This document shows positions 51,643-62,814 of a stretch of DNA of 64,000 nucleotides, piece after piece. Made by a program: the position numbers and the translations under genes. Position 1 is the first letter of the stretch; each line of letters starts with the position of its first letter. Source of the stretch: Oligella urethralis DSM 7531 (GTDB taxonomy: Bacteria > Pseudomonadota > Gammaproteobacteria > Burkholderiales > Burkholderiaceae_B); contig NZ_AQVB01000008.1 of assembly GCF_000372065.1 (NCBI RefSeq), positions 1 through 64,000 of the forward strand, written 5' to 3'. Under the pieces are notes generated by a model. The model ran no database searches, was not told where the DNA came from, and worked only from the letters and a program-made list of their open reading frames with translations.

Positions 51643-54441
51643 ATGCAAGAGCAAACTAAAGAAATTACGGCGATTGTGCAATGGCTACGTCAACATACCG
51701 AAAGCCGAGCCGACCTCAAACTTGATTCCAGAGACATCCGAGCGGGGGATGTCTTTGTTGCATCTAAGGGCTTGCATAGTGATGGTGCACAATTTATCCC
51801 AGCGGCAATTGATAATGGAGCGGCAGCAATTTTAGTTGATGCCGCTTCAACGCATGTGGCCGAGGCGCTAAGCGAAGCGGCTAGCGCAGTGCCGCTGTTG
51901 ACAGTAGACCATCTGAAAGGCTTATTGGGCAAGCTAGCGGATGAATGGTACGGACGTCCATCAGAGTCAGTCAAAGTCGTTGCGATTACCGGTACAAATG
52001 GTAAAACCTCATGCGCCAGCTGGGTAGCTCAAGCCTTAAATTTAAATAATACACCGTGTGCCACTATCGGTACCTTGGGCGTGATATTACCAGATGGTAG
52101 AAACCTAGGCGGCTCCTTAACCACACCGGATGTGCTCAGTCTGCATCGTATATTGGCCTATTTGCGGGACCAAGAGATTTTCACGGTGGCCATGGAAGCT
52201 TCCTCTATTGGTCTAGAACAGGGTCGTATGGACGGCATACGCATTGATATTGCTGGATTTACTAATTTAAGTTTAGACCATTTGGACTACCATCAGAGCA
52301 TGGCTGAGTACGAAGAGGCCAAGGCGATTTTATTTACTTGGCCCGATTTAAAGTTGGCTGTACTGAATGCCAATGATGAGGCTGGTTTGCGTTTGGCGAA
52401 GCGCTCAGTGGCTGCCAAGACCTTAACTTACTCGCTTGATGTGGATTCTGCTGCTGATATCCGTGCTTTGCATTACACCTTCCATGACTATGGTTTGTCC
52501 TTTATGCTGCACACGGCTCAAGGTGATACGCAAATTTTAAGTCGCTTAGTGGGCGAGCATAATATTTCTAATTTATTGTTAACCGTCGGTATTTTAGAAG
52601 GGCTGGGCTGGGGTTTAAGCCGTATTAGCAGAACACTGAGTCAGCTAGAAGCGGTTGCTGGCCGTTTGGAAACGGTCGAACCACTAGTGAATACACAAAA
52701 TAAACCACTGGTGGTGGTGGACTATGCGCACAGCCCCGATGCCCTCAAGCGGGCACTAGAAGCAATACGCCCTAATGCAGCGGCGCGTGATGGGCGCTTG
52801 ATTTGTGTGTTTGGTTGTGGTGGCGATAGAGATCGTACCAAGCGCCCAGTGATGGCTGAGATTGCTGAGCAACTAAGTGATTTAGTTTATATCACCAGTG
52901 ATAATCCGCGCACTGAGGACCCGCATCGGATTTTAGACGAGATTGTGGCTGGTCTTTCTTCGCCATCGGCAGCGAAGTTAGCCATGGTAGAAAGACACCG
53001 AGATTACTCCATTCTCTATGCGATTTTGCACGCTGCGCCTGAGGATGTGATTTTGATCACCGGGAAAGGCCATGAGGATTATCAGGAAGTGCATGGCGTG
53101 CGTCATTACTTCGATGATCGCCAATGGGCTAGTCTAGGCTTGTTGATGCGTGATGCCTTGGATATTAGTACCGATACGCGTCAATTACAGCCAGGGCAGT
53201 TTTTTGTGGCCTTAAAGGGTGAGAATTTTGATGCCCATCGCTTATTGGCTGAGGCTCAAGCTAAAAAGGCTCTAGCCGCTTTAGTCTCCAGTCCTGATAA
53301 GCATATCAGCTTGCTGCAAATTCAGGTCCACGATACCCAAGAGGCATTGATGACCATGAGTAAGGCATGGCGCAGTTTATTTAGCTTGCCGGTGATTGCA
53401 GTGACGGGCAGTAATGGCAAAACGACCACCAAGGAAATGATCGCGGTCGTTTTAAAAGCAGCCTATGCTGATAATTACCTAGCCACCGAGGGAAATTTAA
53501 ATAACCATATCGGCGTGCCACTTAGCTTATTAAGACTGCGTGCTACACAGCAAATGGCGGTTTTTGAGTTGGGCATGAATCACCCTGGGGAAATTGCTGT
53601 GTTGGCGGATTTGTGCCGACCTACGGTGGCGGTTTTAACCAATGCACAGCGTGAGCATCAGGAGTTTATGCAAAGTGTGGAGGCCGTCGCTCAAGAAAAC
53701 GCCTCAGTGTTTGCGTATTTGGCCACGGGTGGCGTGGCGGTTTATCCGGCGGCCACTGAGTACACCGCTTTGTGGGATGAATTAAGTCGCCATCGTCAAG
53801 CCTTGCGTTTTGCGATTGCAGCGCCGACAGCAGAAATTTACGCCACCGATTTGCAACCACAAAACGCTGGTATTGATTTTGTCTTGCATGCGCATGACAG
53901 TAGTACTGAAATTAGTCTACAAATCCCGGGTGAGCATAATGTGAGTAATGCGCTTGCTGCCGCAGGGGCTTGCTTAGCAGCGGGTGTGCCAGTGGCTCAA
54001 ATAAAGCAGGGCTTGGAAAGTTTTGCTCCGGTTAGTGGACGCTTACAAAACTATGTGCTTAAAAATGGCACGCACTTAATTGATGATAGTTATAATGCTA
54101 ATCCAGATTCTGTGCGCGCGGCGATAGATGTGCTAAGTGCTTTACCTAGCCCAAGGCTGTTGGTCTTAGGTGATATGGGCGAGGTGGGACCTGAAGGACC
54201 GCAAATGCACCGTGAAGTGGGTGCTTATGCCAAGCAAAAAGGTATTGAGTATTTGTTGACTTTTGGTGCCGCGACTGAGGCAAGCAGTCAAGCCTTTGCT
54301 GAGGGCGCTCAGCATTTTACGGAGCTGCCAGACTTACTCAAGGCCTTGGCTGAATTAGCGCCAGCAGCTGTATTAGTAAAGGGTTCTCGTTCGATGCGTA
54401 TGGAGCGCGTGGTGCAGGATTTACTAGATAAACAGGAATAA
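51643..54441 (+). CDS. murE-murF: MurE-MurF fusion: UDP-MurNAc-tripeptide ligase and D-Ala-D-Ala ligase
   Basis: This single 932-residue frame holds two complete Mur ligases. Residues 1 to about 505 are MurE, with the ATP loop TGTNGKT (116-122) and the DNPR motif (420-423), which is typical of enzymes adding meso-diaminopimelate. Residues about 506-932 are MurF, with VTGSNGKTTTKE (587-598) and a later NPDSVRAAIDVL. Together they add diaminopimelate and then D-Ala-D-Ala to the UDP-MurNAc peptide. The fusion is known in Bordetella and its relatives. The frame is continuous, with no stop or ribosome site at the junction. It follows ftsI by 27 bases. Confidence 0.95.
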   Translation: MQEQTKEITAIVQWLRQHTESRADLKLDSRDIRAGDVFVASKGLHSDGAQFIPAAIDNGAAAILVDAASTHVAEALSEAASAVPLLTVDHLKGLLGKLADEWYGRPSESVKVVAITGTNGKTSCASWVAQALNLNNTPCATIGTLGVILPDGRNLGGSLTTPDVLSLHRILAYLRDQEIFTVAMEASSIGLEQGRMDGIRIDIAGFTNLSLDHLDYHQSMAEYEEAKAILFTWPDLKLAVLNANDEAGLRLAKRSVAAKTLTYSLDVDSAADIRALHYTFHDYGLSFMLHTAQGDTQILSRLVGEHNISNLLLTVGILEGLGWGLSRISRTLSQLEAVAGRLETVEPLVNTQNKPLVVVDYAHSPDALKRALEAIRPNAAARDGRLICVFGCGGDRDRTKRPVMAEIAEQLSDLVYITSDNPRTEDPHRILDEIVAGLSSPSAAKLAMVERHRDYSILYAILHAAPEDVILITGKGHEDYQEVHGVRHYFDDRQWASLGLLMRDALDISTDTRQLQPGQFFVALKGENFDAHRLLAEAQAKKALAALVSSPDKHISLLQIQVHDTQEALMTMSKAWRSLFSLPVIAVTGSNGKTTTKEMIAVVLKAAYADNYLATEGNLNNHIGVPLSLLRLRATQQMAVFELGMNHPGEIAVLADLCRPTVAVLTNAQREHQEFMQSVEAVAQENASVFAYLATGGVAVYPAATEYTALWDELSRHRQALRFAIAAPTAEIYATDLQPQNAGIDFVLHAHDSSTEISLQIPGEHNVSNALAAAGACLAAGVPVAQIKQGLESFAPVSGRLQNYVLKNGTHLIDDSYNANPDSVRAAIDVLSALPSPRLLVLGDMGEVGPEGPQMHREVGAYAKQKGIEYLLTFGAATEASSQAFAEGAQHFTELPDLLKALAELAPAAVLVKGSRSMRMERVVQDLLDKQE

Positions 54442-54471
54442 TAAATCTCGCTAGTAACGGGGAATGTACTC

Positions 54472-55641
54472 ATGTTATATGAGCTCTTTAAGTATTTAAG
54501 TAAAGATTATAGTTTTTTTTCGGTTTTTGATTATTTGACCATGCGTGCACTGATGGCCAGTGCGACGGCATTGCTTATCGGTCTCGTCGCAGGACCAAAG
54601 GTGATCCGCAAGTTGTTAGAGATGAAGGTCGGGCAGGCGGTGCGTCAATATGGTCTAGAAAGTCACCTGGTCAAAGACGGAACGCCGACCATGGGCGGTG
54701 TTTTGGTACTAATTTCTATTGCGCTGTCCACCTTGTTATGGGCTGATTTAAGCAATCGCTTTGTGTGGGTCGTGCTCTTTGTGACCGTGGGCTTTGGTGC
54801 TATCGGTTGGAGTGACGACTATCGTAAGGTGGTCTATCGCAACCCTGAAGGCATGTCGTCCAAAGAGAAGTTTTTTTGGCAATCAACCATTGGTGCCATT
54901 GCCGCCCTTTATTTGAGCTTTGCTGTATCAGCACCCGCCTCCGGCGATTTATGGCCATTATTTAAAGATTGGGTCATGAGTGGATTCACCATGCCGCTAC
55001 CCGCACAGGCCGATTTGATTGTGCCTTTCTTTAAGAGTGTTAGCTATCCGCTAGGGGTATTCGGTTTTGCTATTCTTACCTGGTTGGTGATTGTGGGCGG
55101 CAGTAATGCGGTGAATCTGACCGATGGTTTGGATGGTTTAGCGATTATGCCGACCGTGATGGTGGGCGGGGCGCTAGGTGTTTTTGCCTATGTGGTCGGT
55201 CGTGTCGATTACTCAAGTTATTTGCTCTTTCCCTATATTCCGGGCGCTGGGGAGATGCTAATTCTCTGTTCTGCCTTGGGCGGCGCCGGTCTTGCCTTTT
55301 TATGGTTCAATGCCTACCCAGCGCAGGTGTTTATGGGTGATGTGGGGGCATTGGCTTTAGGCGGGATGCTAGGCTGTATCGCCGTGATTGTACGCCAGGA
55401 AATTGTGTTTTTTATTATGGGTGGCGTGTTTGTCGTTGAAACGCTGTCCGTCATGCTCCAAGTGAGTTGGTTTAAATACACGAAAAAGCGCTATGGTGAG
55501 GGACGACGTATTTTATTAATGGCTCCTTTACATCATCATTTTGAGAAAAAAGGGTGGAAAGAAACCCAAGTGGTGATTCGTTTTTGGATTATCACCATTA
55601 TGTTGGTGTTAATTGGTCTTTCGACCTTAAAATTACGTTAG
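54472..55641 (+). CDS. mraY: Phospho-N-acetylmuramoyl-pentapeptide transferase MraY
   Basis: This 389-residue polytopic membrane enzyme transfers phospho-MurNAc-pentapeptide to undecaprenyl phosphate, making lipid I. Conserved loops include [18 protein letters not shown] (metal-binding Asp pair), [13 protein letters not shown], and a late [13 protein letters not shown]. It lies between murEF and murD in standard order. Confidence 0.96.
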   Translation: MLYELFKYLSKDYSFFSVFDYLTMRALMASATALLIGLVAGPKVIRKLLEMKVGQAVRQYGLESHLVKDGTPTMGGVLVLISIALSTLLWADLSNRFVWVVLFVTVGFGAIGWSDDYRKVVYRNPEGMSSKEKFFWQSTIGAIAALYLSFAVSAPASGDLWPLFKDWVMSGFTMPLPAQADLIVPFFKSVSYPLGVFGFAILTWLVIVGGSNAVNLTDGLDGLAIMPTVMVGGALGVFAYVVGRVDYSSYLLFPYIPGAGEMLILCSALGGAGLAFLWFNAYPAQVFMGDVGALALGGMLGCIAVIVRQEIVFFIMGGVFVVETLSVMLQVSWFKYTKKRYGEGRRILLMAPLHHHFEKKGWKETQVVIRFWIITIMLVLIGLSTLKLR

Positions 55642-55676
55642 TTATCTTTTTCAATTTATTCTTTTAGAGTTAGGCC

Positions 55677-57209
55677 ATGGCACAGCACAAAGACTTGTCT
55701 CAATCACATGTATTAGTTTTAGGCTTAGGTGAGACCGGTGTCGCCAGTGCTTTATGGTGCTTGCGCCAAGGTGCTAAGCTGCGTATTGCCGATACCCGTG
55801 ATGAGCCGGCGGGTCTGGCTGAGATTGAAGTGGCTGCTAAGGCACAGCCGGCAGCGAAGATTTCCTATGCGCTAGGAGCCGCCTCGCTCCAAGCGAGCAC
55901 CTTAGCGGGGATTGATTCACTGGTGCTGAGCCCAGGTTTATCGCCTAATGCCTCACCGGTGCGGGAGTTTTTGTCCCAAGCCGAGGCGCAGAGAATTGAA
56001 ATTATCGGTGAAATTGAGCTCTTTGCTCGCGCCTTGCGCGATTTAAAGGCTAGCCGTGATTATGCGTGCGAGGTCGTTGCTATTACCGGCACCAATGGCA
56101 AAACCACCGTCACCATGATGGTGCGTGATATGCTGGAGACCGCCGGTTTGACGGCAGTTGCAGCGGGTAATATTAGTCCTGCTGCTTTGAGTGCATTGAT
56201 GCATGCCTTGGATACCGATGCCCTGCCTCAAGTCTGGGTGCTAGAGCTATCTAGCTTCCAGTTGGCAACGGTACAATCTTTGCAGCCTAAGGCCTCGGTG
56301 GTCTTAAATTTAAGTCAGGATCATTTAGATTGGCACGTGGATTGGGCAGATTATGCACAGCATAAAGCCAAGCTTTTACAGTTAAGTGAGACTAAGGTGG
56401 TGGCTCGAGCCGATCCGGAAGTGTTAGCGATGGTGCCAGAGGTGGCGGCAGTCGAGGTGATTAGTTTCGGTGAGGATGAGCCGTCCTTACTAGGTGATTT
56501 AGGGATTCAAACATTGGGTGGCATGAGTTGGCTTGCCGCCTCCTGCGACGATGAGGGTTTCGAGACGCCATTGAGTGCGGGGGCTAAAAAAAGAAAAACC
56601 GAAGCCTCAACTCGTGCACCTGCTCATTTAAAGCAATTGATGCCGGTTGAAGCCTTGCCCGTTAAAGGGCGCCATAATGCGCTGAATGCCTTAGCTGCAC
56701 TTGCGCTGTGCCGTGCGCTGGGCATAAATTGGAGTCCGTTACTGCGTGCGCTGGCTGCCTTTAAAGCGGCTCCGCATCGGATGAACTTTGTACGCAGCAT
56801 CGCCGGTGTGGATTTTATTAATGACAGCAAGGGCACCAATGTCGGCGCTACTTTAGCCGGCATTAATGGCTTGGCGCAGCCCTTGGTCGTGATTCTAGGT
56901 GGTCTCGCCAAGGGGCAGGATTTCAGTCCTTTATTAACACCATTACAGGAAAAGGCTAAAGGCATCATCTTAATCGGGCGCGATGCAAAGTTAATCGAAG
57001 CAGCATTGAGCGCAACGGGTTCGCCAATTAAGCATGCCGACTCCATGCAAGAAGCGGTGGTTGAAGCGATGCGTCTCGCCACCGCAGGCGATATTGTATT
57101 ACTGTCGCCCGCTTGTGCCAGTATGGATATGTTTAGCAATTATATGCAGCGTGGCGAGGCCTTTGCAGAGGCGGTACAGGATTTAGCGCATGAATATGGA
57201 GAAATTTAA
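55677..57209 (+). CDS. murD: UDP-MurNAc-L-alanine:D-glutamate ligase MurD
   Basis: This 510-residue Mur ligase adds D-glutamate to UDP-MurNAc-L-Ala. It has the N-terminal UDP loop (VLGLGETGVASALW), ATP loop TGTNGKTTVTMM, VLELSSFQL, and a late NDSKGTNVGAT. At 510 residues it is longer than E. coli MurD (438), with an extra charged segment (about 290-320, GAKKRKTEASTRAPAHLK) also found in related betaproteobacteria. The stop is immediately before the ftsW start. Confidence 0.95.
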   Translation: MAQHKDLSQSHVLVLGLGETGVASALWCLRQGAKLRIADTRDEPAGLAEIEVAAKAQPAAKISYALGAASLQASTLAGIDSLVLSPGLSPNASPVREFLSQAEAQRIEIIGEIELFARALRDLKASRDYACEVVAITGTNGKTTVTMMVRDMLETAGLTAVAAGNISPAALSALMHALDTDALPQVWVLELSSFQLATVQSLQPKASVVLNLSQDHLDWHVDWADYAQHKAKLLQLSETKVVARADPEVLAMVPEVAAVEVISFGEDEPSLLGDLGIQTLGGMSWLAASCDDEGFETPLSAGAKKRKTEASTRAPAHLKQLMPVEALPVKGRHNALNALAALALCRALGINWSPLLRALAAFKAAPHRMNFVRSIAGVDFINDSKGTNVGATLAGINGLAQPLVVILGGLAKGQDFSPLLTPLQEKAKGIILIGRDAKLIEAALSATGSPIKHADSMQEAVVEAMRLATAGDIVLLSPACASMDMFSNYMQRGEAFAEAVQDLAHEYGEI

Positions 57210-58466
57210 ATGAGTCTGAGCATGCGCGAGCGCTTTGTGCGCCAGACGGAGCCGGGGATCAATGAGGTTTCGCCCACTCGTAGCAAAATGCGTGACTATG
57301 ATCTGGGACTATTATCCATTATCGGCGTGATTTTGGTGCTGGGTTTGGTGATGGTGTACTCCTCCTCAATTGCGCTGACGGATGGACCAAGTAGTGAGGT
57401 CGTTAAATTCAACCGCTACTTTATGATGCAAGCCATTTATATTTTTATCGGCTTTTGCGGCATGTTCACGGTATTCAATATCAATATGGACAAATGGGAG
57501 GAGCTGTCCTTTCTCTTTTTTGGGGTAGCTGCGGTCTTATTGTTACTCGTCCTCATGCCCTTTATCGGCCGTGAGATTAATGGGGCAAAGCGTTGGATCC
57601 CCTTAGGGCCGGTCAATTTTCAGCCGAGTGAGATGATGAAAATGGCCATGGTGCTGTATGCCTCACGGTATGCAATTCGCTTTCGTGATGCCATTGGCTC
57701 TTTAAAACCCTTTGAGGGCTTTGTGTGCGGTGTGTTGCCGATTGCAGCCTTATTGGGATTGGCTTTGATACTGACCTTCCTTGAGCCCGATTTAGGCGCT
57801 TCCATGGTGCTCGCCTCCATTTGTGTCGGTGTTTTGTTCTTGGGTGGTCTGCATAGTTTTTACTTGGCTGGTCTTGGTCTATTAGGCGTGGGTTTGGTCA
57901 GTGCTGCCGTGTTATTCAGCTCTTGGCGCCTTAAGCGCTTGTTTGCTTTCTTAGATCCCTTTAGTGAGGAGTATGCGCAATCCTCAGGCTATCAATTAGT
58001 GCACTCATTAATCGCTATCGGTCGTGGTGAATGGACTGGTGTGGGTCTAGGTTTTAGTATTGAAAAATTACATTATTTACCAGAGGCACATACCGACTTT
58101 ATATTGGCTGTGATCGGTGAGGAATTGGGCTTTGTAGGTATTCTGACGGTAGTGATTCTGTATTTCTTACTGATTTTTAAATGTTTTAAGATTGGTCGCG
58201 TAGCCATTGCCATGGACCGCTACTATAGTGGCCTGGTGGCACAGGGCGTGGGTATTTGGATTGGTTTCCAAGCCTTATTTAATCTCTGCGTTTGTTTGGG
58301 TTTATTACCGACCAAGGGCTTAACCCTGCCGATGATCAGTTTCGGTGGTTCAGCCATGGTGATGACACTTTGTGCACTGGGACTGGTGTTCAGAGTAGAC
58401 TATGAAAATCGTCAATTAATGCGTGGTTTGCCTATTTCAGGCGTGCCTGCGCCAAGGTATGTGTGA
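57210..58466 (+). CDS. ftsW: Septal peptidoglycan glycosyltransferase FtsW
   Basis: This 418-residue SEDS-family membrane protein has about ten transmembrane helices, with [34 protein letters not shown]-type (here [12 protein letters not shown]), and the C-terminal [19 protein letters not shown]. It polymerises septal glycan with FtsI. It begins directly after murD, and its stop overlaps the start of murG. Confidence 0.95.
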   Translation: MSLSMRERFVRQTEPGINEVSPTRSKMRDYDLGLLSIIGVILVLGLVMVYSSSIALTDGPSSEVVKFNRYFMMQAIYIFIGFCGMFTVFNINMDKWEELSFLFFGVAAVLLLLVLMPFIGREINGAKRWIPLGPVNFQPSEMMKMAMVLYASRYAIRFRDAIGSLKPFEGFVCGVLPIAALLGLALILTFLEPDLGASMVLASICVGVLFLGGLHSFYLAGLGLLGVGLVSAAVLFSSWRLKRLFAFLDPFSEEYAQSSGYQLVHSLIAIGRGEWTGVGLGFSIEKLHYLPEAHTDFILAVIGEELGFVGILTVVILYFLLIFKCFKIGRVAIAMDRYYSGLVAQGVGIWIGFQALFNLCVCLGLLPTKGLTLPMISFGGSAMVMTLCALGLVFRVDYENRQLMRGLPISGVPAPRYV

Positions 58467-59590
58467 TGAGTGAAGCAATTGACCCAGCGGTTACGATGAC
58501 AACTGATGCGCCAGAGGCGGCGGTGTTAGCGCCTACGATTCTAATCATGGCGGGTGGTACTGGCGGTCATATTATGCCGGGTTTGGCGGTGGCTGGTGAG
58601 CTGGAGCAGCGTGGCTGGAAGGTCTACTGGTTAGGTAATCCTGAGCGCATGGAGGGCGAACTTGTTCCCGCACGCGGTATTCCATTATTGCCAATGCGCT
58701 TTGCGGGTTTGCGCGGCAAGGGTTTGGCTGCTTTACTTAAATTGCCTTTTACCTTAGCGACGGCGCTACTTGATGCGCGCCGAGCGTTTAAAAAGGCAAA
58801 GCCTGATGTGGTCTTAGGCATGGGTGGCTATGCGGCGGTGCCGGGCAGTATCATGGCGTTTTTAAGTGGCAAGCCAATCGTGCTGCATGAGCAAAATGCG
58901 GTCGCTGGTAGTGCGAATAAGCTTATCGCTAAGTTGGCTAAGCGTGTGTTAATGGCGTTTCCTAGGGCATTAGCAAATGGCACAGTGGTTGGTAATCCGG
59001 TGCGTGCTGAGCTGTTAAAGCTAGCGCCACCCGAAGCGCGCTTTGCTAATCGCTCAGGACCCTTAAAATTGCTTGTCGTCGGTGGTAGTTTGGGGGCGCT
59101 CGCTTTAAATAATTTAATTCCACAAGCGCTGGCCCAGATACCGGCGGCACAGCGTCCGATGGTGACGCATCAGTCCGGTGCGGCACATCTTGAGATACTA
59201 AAAAATAATTATCATGAAGCCGGGGTAGAGGCAAATTGTGTCGCATTCATTGATAATATGGCAGATGCGCTTGCAGAAGCGGATTTATTAATTTGTCGTG
59301 CTGGTGCCATGACAGTCGCTGAAGTGGCTGCCGTGGGCGTGCCAGCCCTGTTTGTGCCCTTACCAGGGGCAATTGATGATCACCAAACGGCCAATGCTCG
59401 TTGGTTGGCTGATGCCGGTGCGGCAGAGCTAAAAGCTCAATCCGCTTTAACTGCCGAGTGGTTGGCACAGTATTTAGTGACGCAGCAGCGAGCGCAACTA
59501 TTATCAATGGCGTCTAAAGCACGGGCCATGGCGTTGCCCGGTGCGACGCATACAATTGCTGATGTTTGTGAGCAATTGGCTAGGGAATAA
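58466..59590 (+). CDS. murG: N-acetylglucosaminyl transferase MurG
   Basis: This 374-residue GT-B enzyme makes lipid II from lipid I and UDP-GlcNAc. It shows [16 protein letters not shown] near the N-terminus, [31 protein letters not shown] and [25 protein letters not shown] chose the ATG at 58466, which overlaps the ftsW stop (TGATG); a GTG three bases earlier is possible. An N-terminal extension of about 25 residues precedes the usual start region. Confidence 0.95.
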   Translation: MSEAIDPAVTMTTDAPEAAVLAPTILIMAGGTGGHIMPGLAVAGELEQRGWKVYWLGNPERMEGELVPARGIPLLPMRFAGLRGKGLAALLKLPFTLATALLDARRAFKKAKPDVVLGMGGYAAVPGSIMAFLSGKPIVLHEQNAVAGSANKLIAKLAKRVLMAFPRALANGTVVGNPVRAELLKLAPPEARFANRSGPLKLLVVGGSLGALALNNLIPQALAQIPAAQRPMVTHQSGAAHLEILKNNYHEAGVEANCVAFIDNMADALAEADLLICRAGAMTVAEVAAVGVPALFVPLPGAIDDHQTANARWLADAGAAELKAQSALTAEWLAQYLVTQQRAQLLSMASKARAMALPGATHTIADVCEQLARE

Positions 59591-59591
59591 A

Positions 59592-61013
59592 ATGAAGCAT
59601 AGAATTAGAAATATTCATTTGGTTGGTATTGGCGGCTCAGGCATGAGCGGTATTGCCGAGGTCTTGATTAATCAGGGTTATCAGATCAGTGGTTCGGATA
59701 TTAATCGGAGTGCTGTCACGCAGCGCTTGGAGCAACTGGGCGCAAGAATTTTTTATGAGCATAATGCGACCAATATTGATGCCGCTGAAGCGGATGTGGT
59801 GGTGACCTCGACTGCTATTTCAGGTGGTAATCCGGAGGTGTTAAACGCCCGTGCACAGGGGATTCCGGTGGTCTCGCGCGCCATGATGCTAGCTGAGTTA
59901 ATGCGTCTCAAAATGGGTATTGCAGTGGCCGGGACTCATGGTAAAACGACCACCACCAGCTTTGTTAGTAGTATTTTGGCAGAGGCCAAATTTGATCCTA
60001 CCTTTGTGATTGGCGGTAAATTAAACTCTGCCGGTACCAATGCCTATTTGGGCAAAGGTGATTATATTGTGGTTGAGGCCGATGAGTCGGACGCATCTTT
60101 TTTAAATCTATTGCCGGTGATGGCGATAGTGACCAATATCGATGTGGATCATATGGACACCTACGGGCACGATGTGGCGCGCTTACGTAGTGCCTTTGTG
60201 CAGTTTACCCAAAATTTACCATTTTACGGTACCGCCATTTTGTGCGTCGATGATGATAATGTCCGTAAAATTATCCCCTTTATTTCTCGTCCTATTGTGA
60301 CTTACGGCTTTGATGAGGACGCTGATTATCGAGCGAGCGATATTCGTAGTGAAGGTGCGCAAATGTACTTCACTGCCCACAGAAAATGCGGTCGTCGCCG
60401 TCATTTGGCACCCATCGAGGTGACGCTGAATCTGCCTGGTCGTCATAATGTGTTAAATGCCTTAGCGGCAATTGCTTTAGCGACTGAACTAGGAGTAGAG
60501 GATGAGGCGATACTAACCGCACTTAAAAACTTTAACGGAGTGGGGCGCCGCTTTAGCTTTGTTGGTGAGTTTGAAGCCCAAGCCATTAACGGTGGTGGTA
60601 AGTTTACCGTGATTGATGATTATGGGCATCATCCGGTGGAGATGGCCGCGACCATTGCCGCCGTCCGCGGTGGTTGGCCCGATCGACGTTTGGTGTTAGC
60701 GTTTCAGCCACATCGCTATAGTCGTACCCGTGATTGCTTTGAAGAGTTTGTGCGTGTCCTCGGTCAGGCCGATGAGGTGATTTTAACTGAGGTCTATGCA
60801 GCAGGGGAGTTGCCGATTAGCTTTGCCAGTGGTGAGGCACTATCTAAGGCAATCGCTCAAGACGGTAAGGTGCAGCCACAATTTGTCCCCAATATAGAGG
60901 ATTTACCACAAGCAATTCTGTCCTTTGCGCGGGGCGGTGATATTGTCATAACCATGGGTGCCGGTTCTATCAGCAAGGTACCTGCTAAAATCTTGGAGAT
61001 TGCAAATGGCTAA
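59592..61013 (+). CDS. murC: UDP-MurNAc:L-alanine ligase MurC
   Basis: This 473-residue enzyme adds the first L-alanine to UDP-MurNAc. It begins [25 protein letters not shown], with ATP loop [24 protein letters not shown], and later [14 protein letters not shown]. The ATG at 59592 follows the murG stop by one base. The longer frame from 59541 would overlap murG and is not used. Its 3' end overlaps ddl. Confidence 0.95.
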   Translation: MKHRIRNIHLVGIGGSGMSGIAEVLINQGYQISGSDINRSAVTQRLEQLGARIFYEHNATNIDAAEADVVVTSTAISGGNPEVLNARAQGIPVVSRAMMLAELMRLKMGIAVAGTHGKTTTTSFVSSILAEAKFDPTFVIGGKLNSAGTNAYLGKGDYIVVEADESDASFLNLLPVMAIVTNIDVDHMDTYGHDVARLRSAFVQFTQNLPFYGTAILCVDDDNVRKIIPFISRPIVTYGFDEDADYRASDIRSEGAQMYFTAHRKCGRRRHLAPIEVTLNLPGRHNVLNALAAIALATELGVEDEAILTALKNFNGVGRRFSFVGEFEAQAINGGGKFTVIDDYGHHPVEMAATIAAVRGGWPDRRLVLAFQPHRYSRTRDCFEEFVRVLGQADEVILTEVYAAGELPISFASGEALSKAIAQDGKVQPQFVPNIEDLPQAILSFARGGDIVITMGAGSISKVPAKILEIANG

Positions 61014-61956
61014 TACAACGCAGAATTTAGGTAGGGTCGGTGTGATTTATGGTGGCGTCTCAGCCGAACGTGAGGTTTCGCTGAATTCCGGTGCTGGTGT
61101 GCATGCGGCTTTGTTGGAAAAGGGCGTGGATGCGCATCTCTTTGATTTGGGTAAGCATAGCTTAGCCGAGTTAGAAGCACAGAAATTTGATCGTGTCTTT
61201 ATTATTTTGCATGGTCGTTACGGTGAGGATGGTTGCATTCAGGGTGCACTGGAGATTATGGGTGTGCCTTATACGGGGCCTGGGGTGATGAGCTCGGGCG
61301 TTGCGATGGATAAAATCATGACAAAACGTCTTTTTATCGAGCAAAATATCCCCACGCCAAAGTATGTTGAGGTGCGTGACGCTGAGGATTTGCAGGCAGC
61401 GGTGAAGCAGCTCGGTCTGCCGATGATTTTAAAGCCAGCCCACGAGGGCTCAACTATTGGCTTAACCAAGATTGAAAATGCTGAGCAATTAGACGAGGCC
61501 TTAGCCCAAGCAACGCAATACGATAAGGTGTTATTAGCGGAGGAGTGTATCGTTGGTCGCGAGCTGACGGTGGCTGTACTTGGTAAGGGCGCAGAGGCAC
61601 AGGCCTTGCCCATTATTGAAATTATTGCACCGGATGGGAATTATGACTTCCATAACAAATATCATTCCGATGAAACGCAGTATATTTGCCCAGCTGATTT
61701 ACCTGCTGAATTAAGCGAAAAAATCAAAGCGCTATGTGTGCAAGCCTATCGTACCATTGGTTGTGAGGGCTGGTCGCGGGTGGACGTGATGTTAAATCAT
61801 GCAAATGAGCCGTATTTATTGGAAATTAATACAGCACCAGGTATGACGAGTCACTCTTTGGTGCCTATGGCTGCTAAAGCTGAGGGTATGTCCTATCCAG
61901 AACTATGTGTAAAAATTCTTGCCTCTGCTGATTTAAAAGTCGGTCGCAAGGGTTAA
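61006..61956 (+). CDS. ddl: D-alanine:D-alanine ligase
   Basis: This 316-residue ATP-grasp enzyme makes D-Ala-D-Ala. Motifs are [51 protein letters not shown], and [17 protein letters not shown]. The Tyr in the omega loop region (GVPYTGPG) agrees with D-Ala specificity. Start ATG 61006 overlaps the murC stop by eight bases, with GGAG about nine bases upstream, so translation is coupled. Confidence 0.94.
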   Translation: MANTTQNLGRVGVIYGGVSAEREVSLNSGAGVHAALLEKGVDAHLFDLGKHSLAELEAQKFDRVFIILHGRYGEDGCIQGALEIMGVPYTGPGVMSSGVAMDKIMTKRLFIEQNIPTPKYVEVRDAEDLQAAVKQLGLPMILKPAHEGSTIGLTKIENAEQLDEALAQATQYDKVLLAEECIVGRELTVAVLGKGAEAQALPIIEIIAPDGNYDFHNKYHSDETQYICPADLPAELSEKIKALCVQAYRTIGCEGWSRVDVMLNHANEPYLLEINTAPGMTSHSLVPMAAKAEGMSYPELCVKILASADLKVGRKG

Positions 61957-61994
61957 AATAGAGTGTAGCAGCTTATTTTTACCAAGGTGTTTTA

Positions 61995-62798
61995 GTGATA
62001 TTTTCGGATCCCCGTTTTATTAACCGTATTGCCGGTTTTTTAACCGTAGTCGGGGTGCTTATTCTGCTTGGAGCCTTAGGCTATCGGGTGATGAATTTGC
62101 CGATGTTTAATATCACACGCATTGTGTTGGAGCCTAAGCAGGGGGATGTTTTATCCTATGCCTCGCCAGCTAGTATTCAAAGTACATTAGATGGGCAGGT
62201 GCAGGGTAATTTCTTTACACTTGACTTGCTTAAGGTGCAGCGCATTTTAAGCTCATCGCCGTGGGTGCGTCATGTGGATATTACCCGTTTATGGCCAAAT
62301 GGCTTATTACTACGGATTGAAGAGCATGAGCCCTTTGCTTTATGGAATGACGAGGCATTGATTAACACCTGGGGTGAAAAGTATTTAGCGAATCGCGGCG
62401 AAGTCGATCGGCTTGATGACTTACCGCAGTTTTTTGGACCGGATGGATCGGAGCACTTAGTAGTACAGCGTTATGCAGAGTTGGTGCGGTGGTTAAGTCC
62501 TATTAGTTTAAGTGTAAAGGAACTTGGTCTAAGTGACCGTTATTCATGGCGTATTTTATTGGATAATAATATCACCGTGATTATAGGGCGCGACCCCGGG
62601 GCTGAGATTGCTAACCCATATGACGGCATGGGGGCGATGAGCTTTGCCGAAACCATTCAGCGTTTTGTACGCAGTTGGCCAGCATTGTTAAAACGAATTG
62701 ACGGAAGACAGGTAGAACGCATCGATCTCCGCTATACTAGGGGTTTTGCAGTTACTTTTGCGGATACAGCCGGTTCTAAATCCTCCGATAAGCCATAA
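61995..62798 (+). CDS. ftsQ: Cell division protein FtsQ
   Basis: This 267-residue bitopic protein has an N-terminal membrane helix (about 13-30, FLTVVGVLILLGALGYRV). The POTRA domain starts FNITRIVLEPKQGDVLSYASP, and the beta domain shows RLWPNGLLLRIEEHEPFALWNDEALINTWGE. It recruits FtsL/FtsB. The start is GTG at 61995 with AAGG upstream. Order between ddl and ftsA is standard. Confidence 0.92.
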   Translation: MIFSDPRFINRIAGFLTVVGVLILLGALGYRVMNLPMFNITRIVLEPKQGDVLSYASPASIQSTLDGQVQGNFFTLDLLKVQRILSSSPWVRHVDITRLWPNGLLLRIEEHEPFALWNDEALINTWGEKYLANRGEVDRLDDLPQFFGPDGSEHLVVQRYAELVRWLSPISLSVKELGLSDRYSWRILLDNNITVIIGRDPGAEIANPYDGMGAMSFAETIQRFVRSWPALLKRIDGRQVERIDLRYTRGFAVTFADTAGSKSSDKP

Positions 62799-62814
62799 GT
62801 GAGTTATTTGAAAG

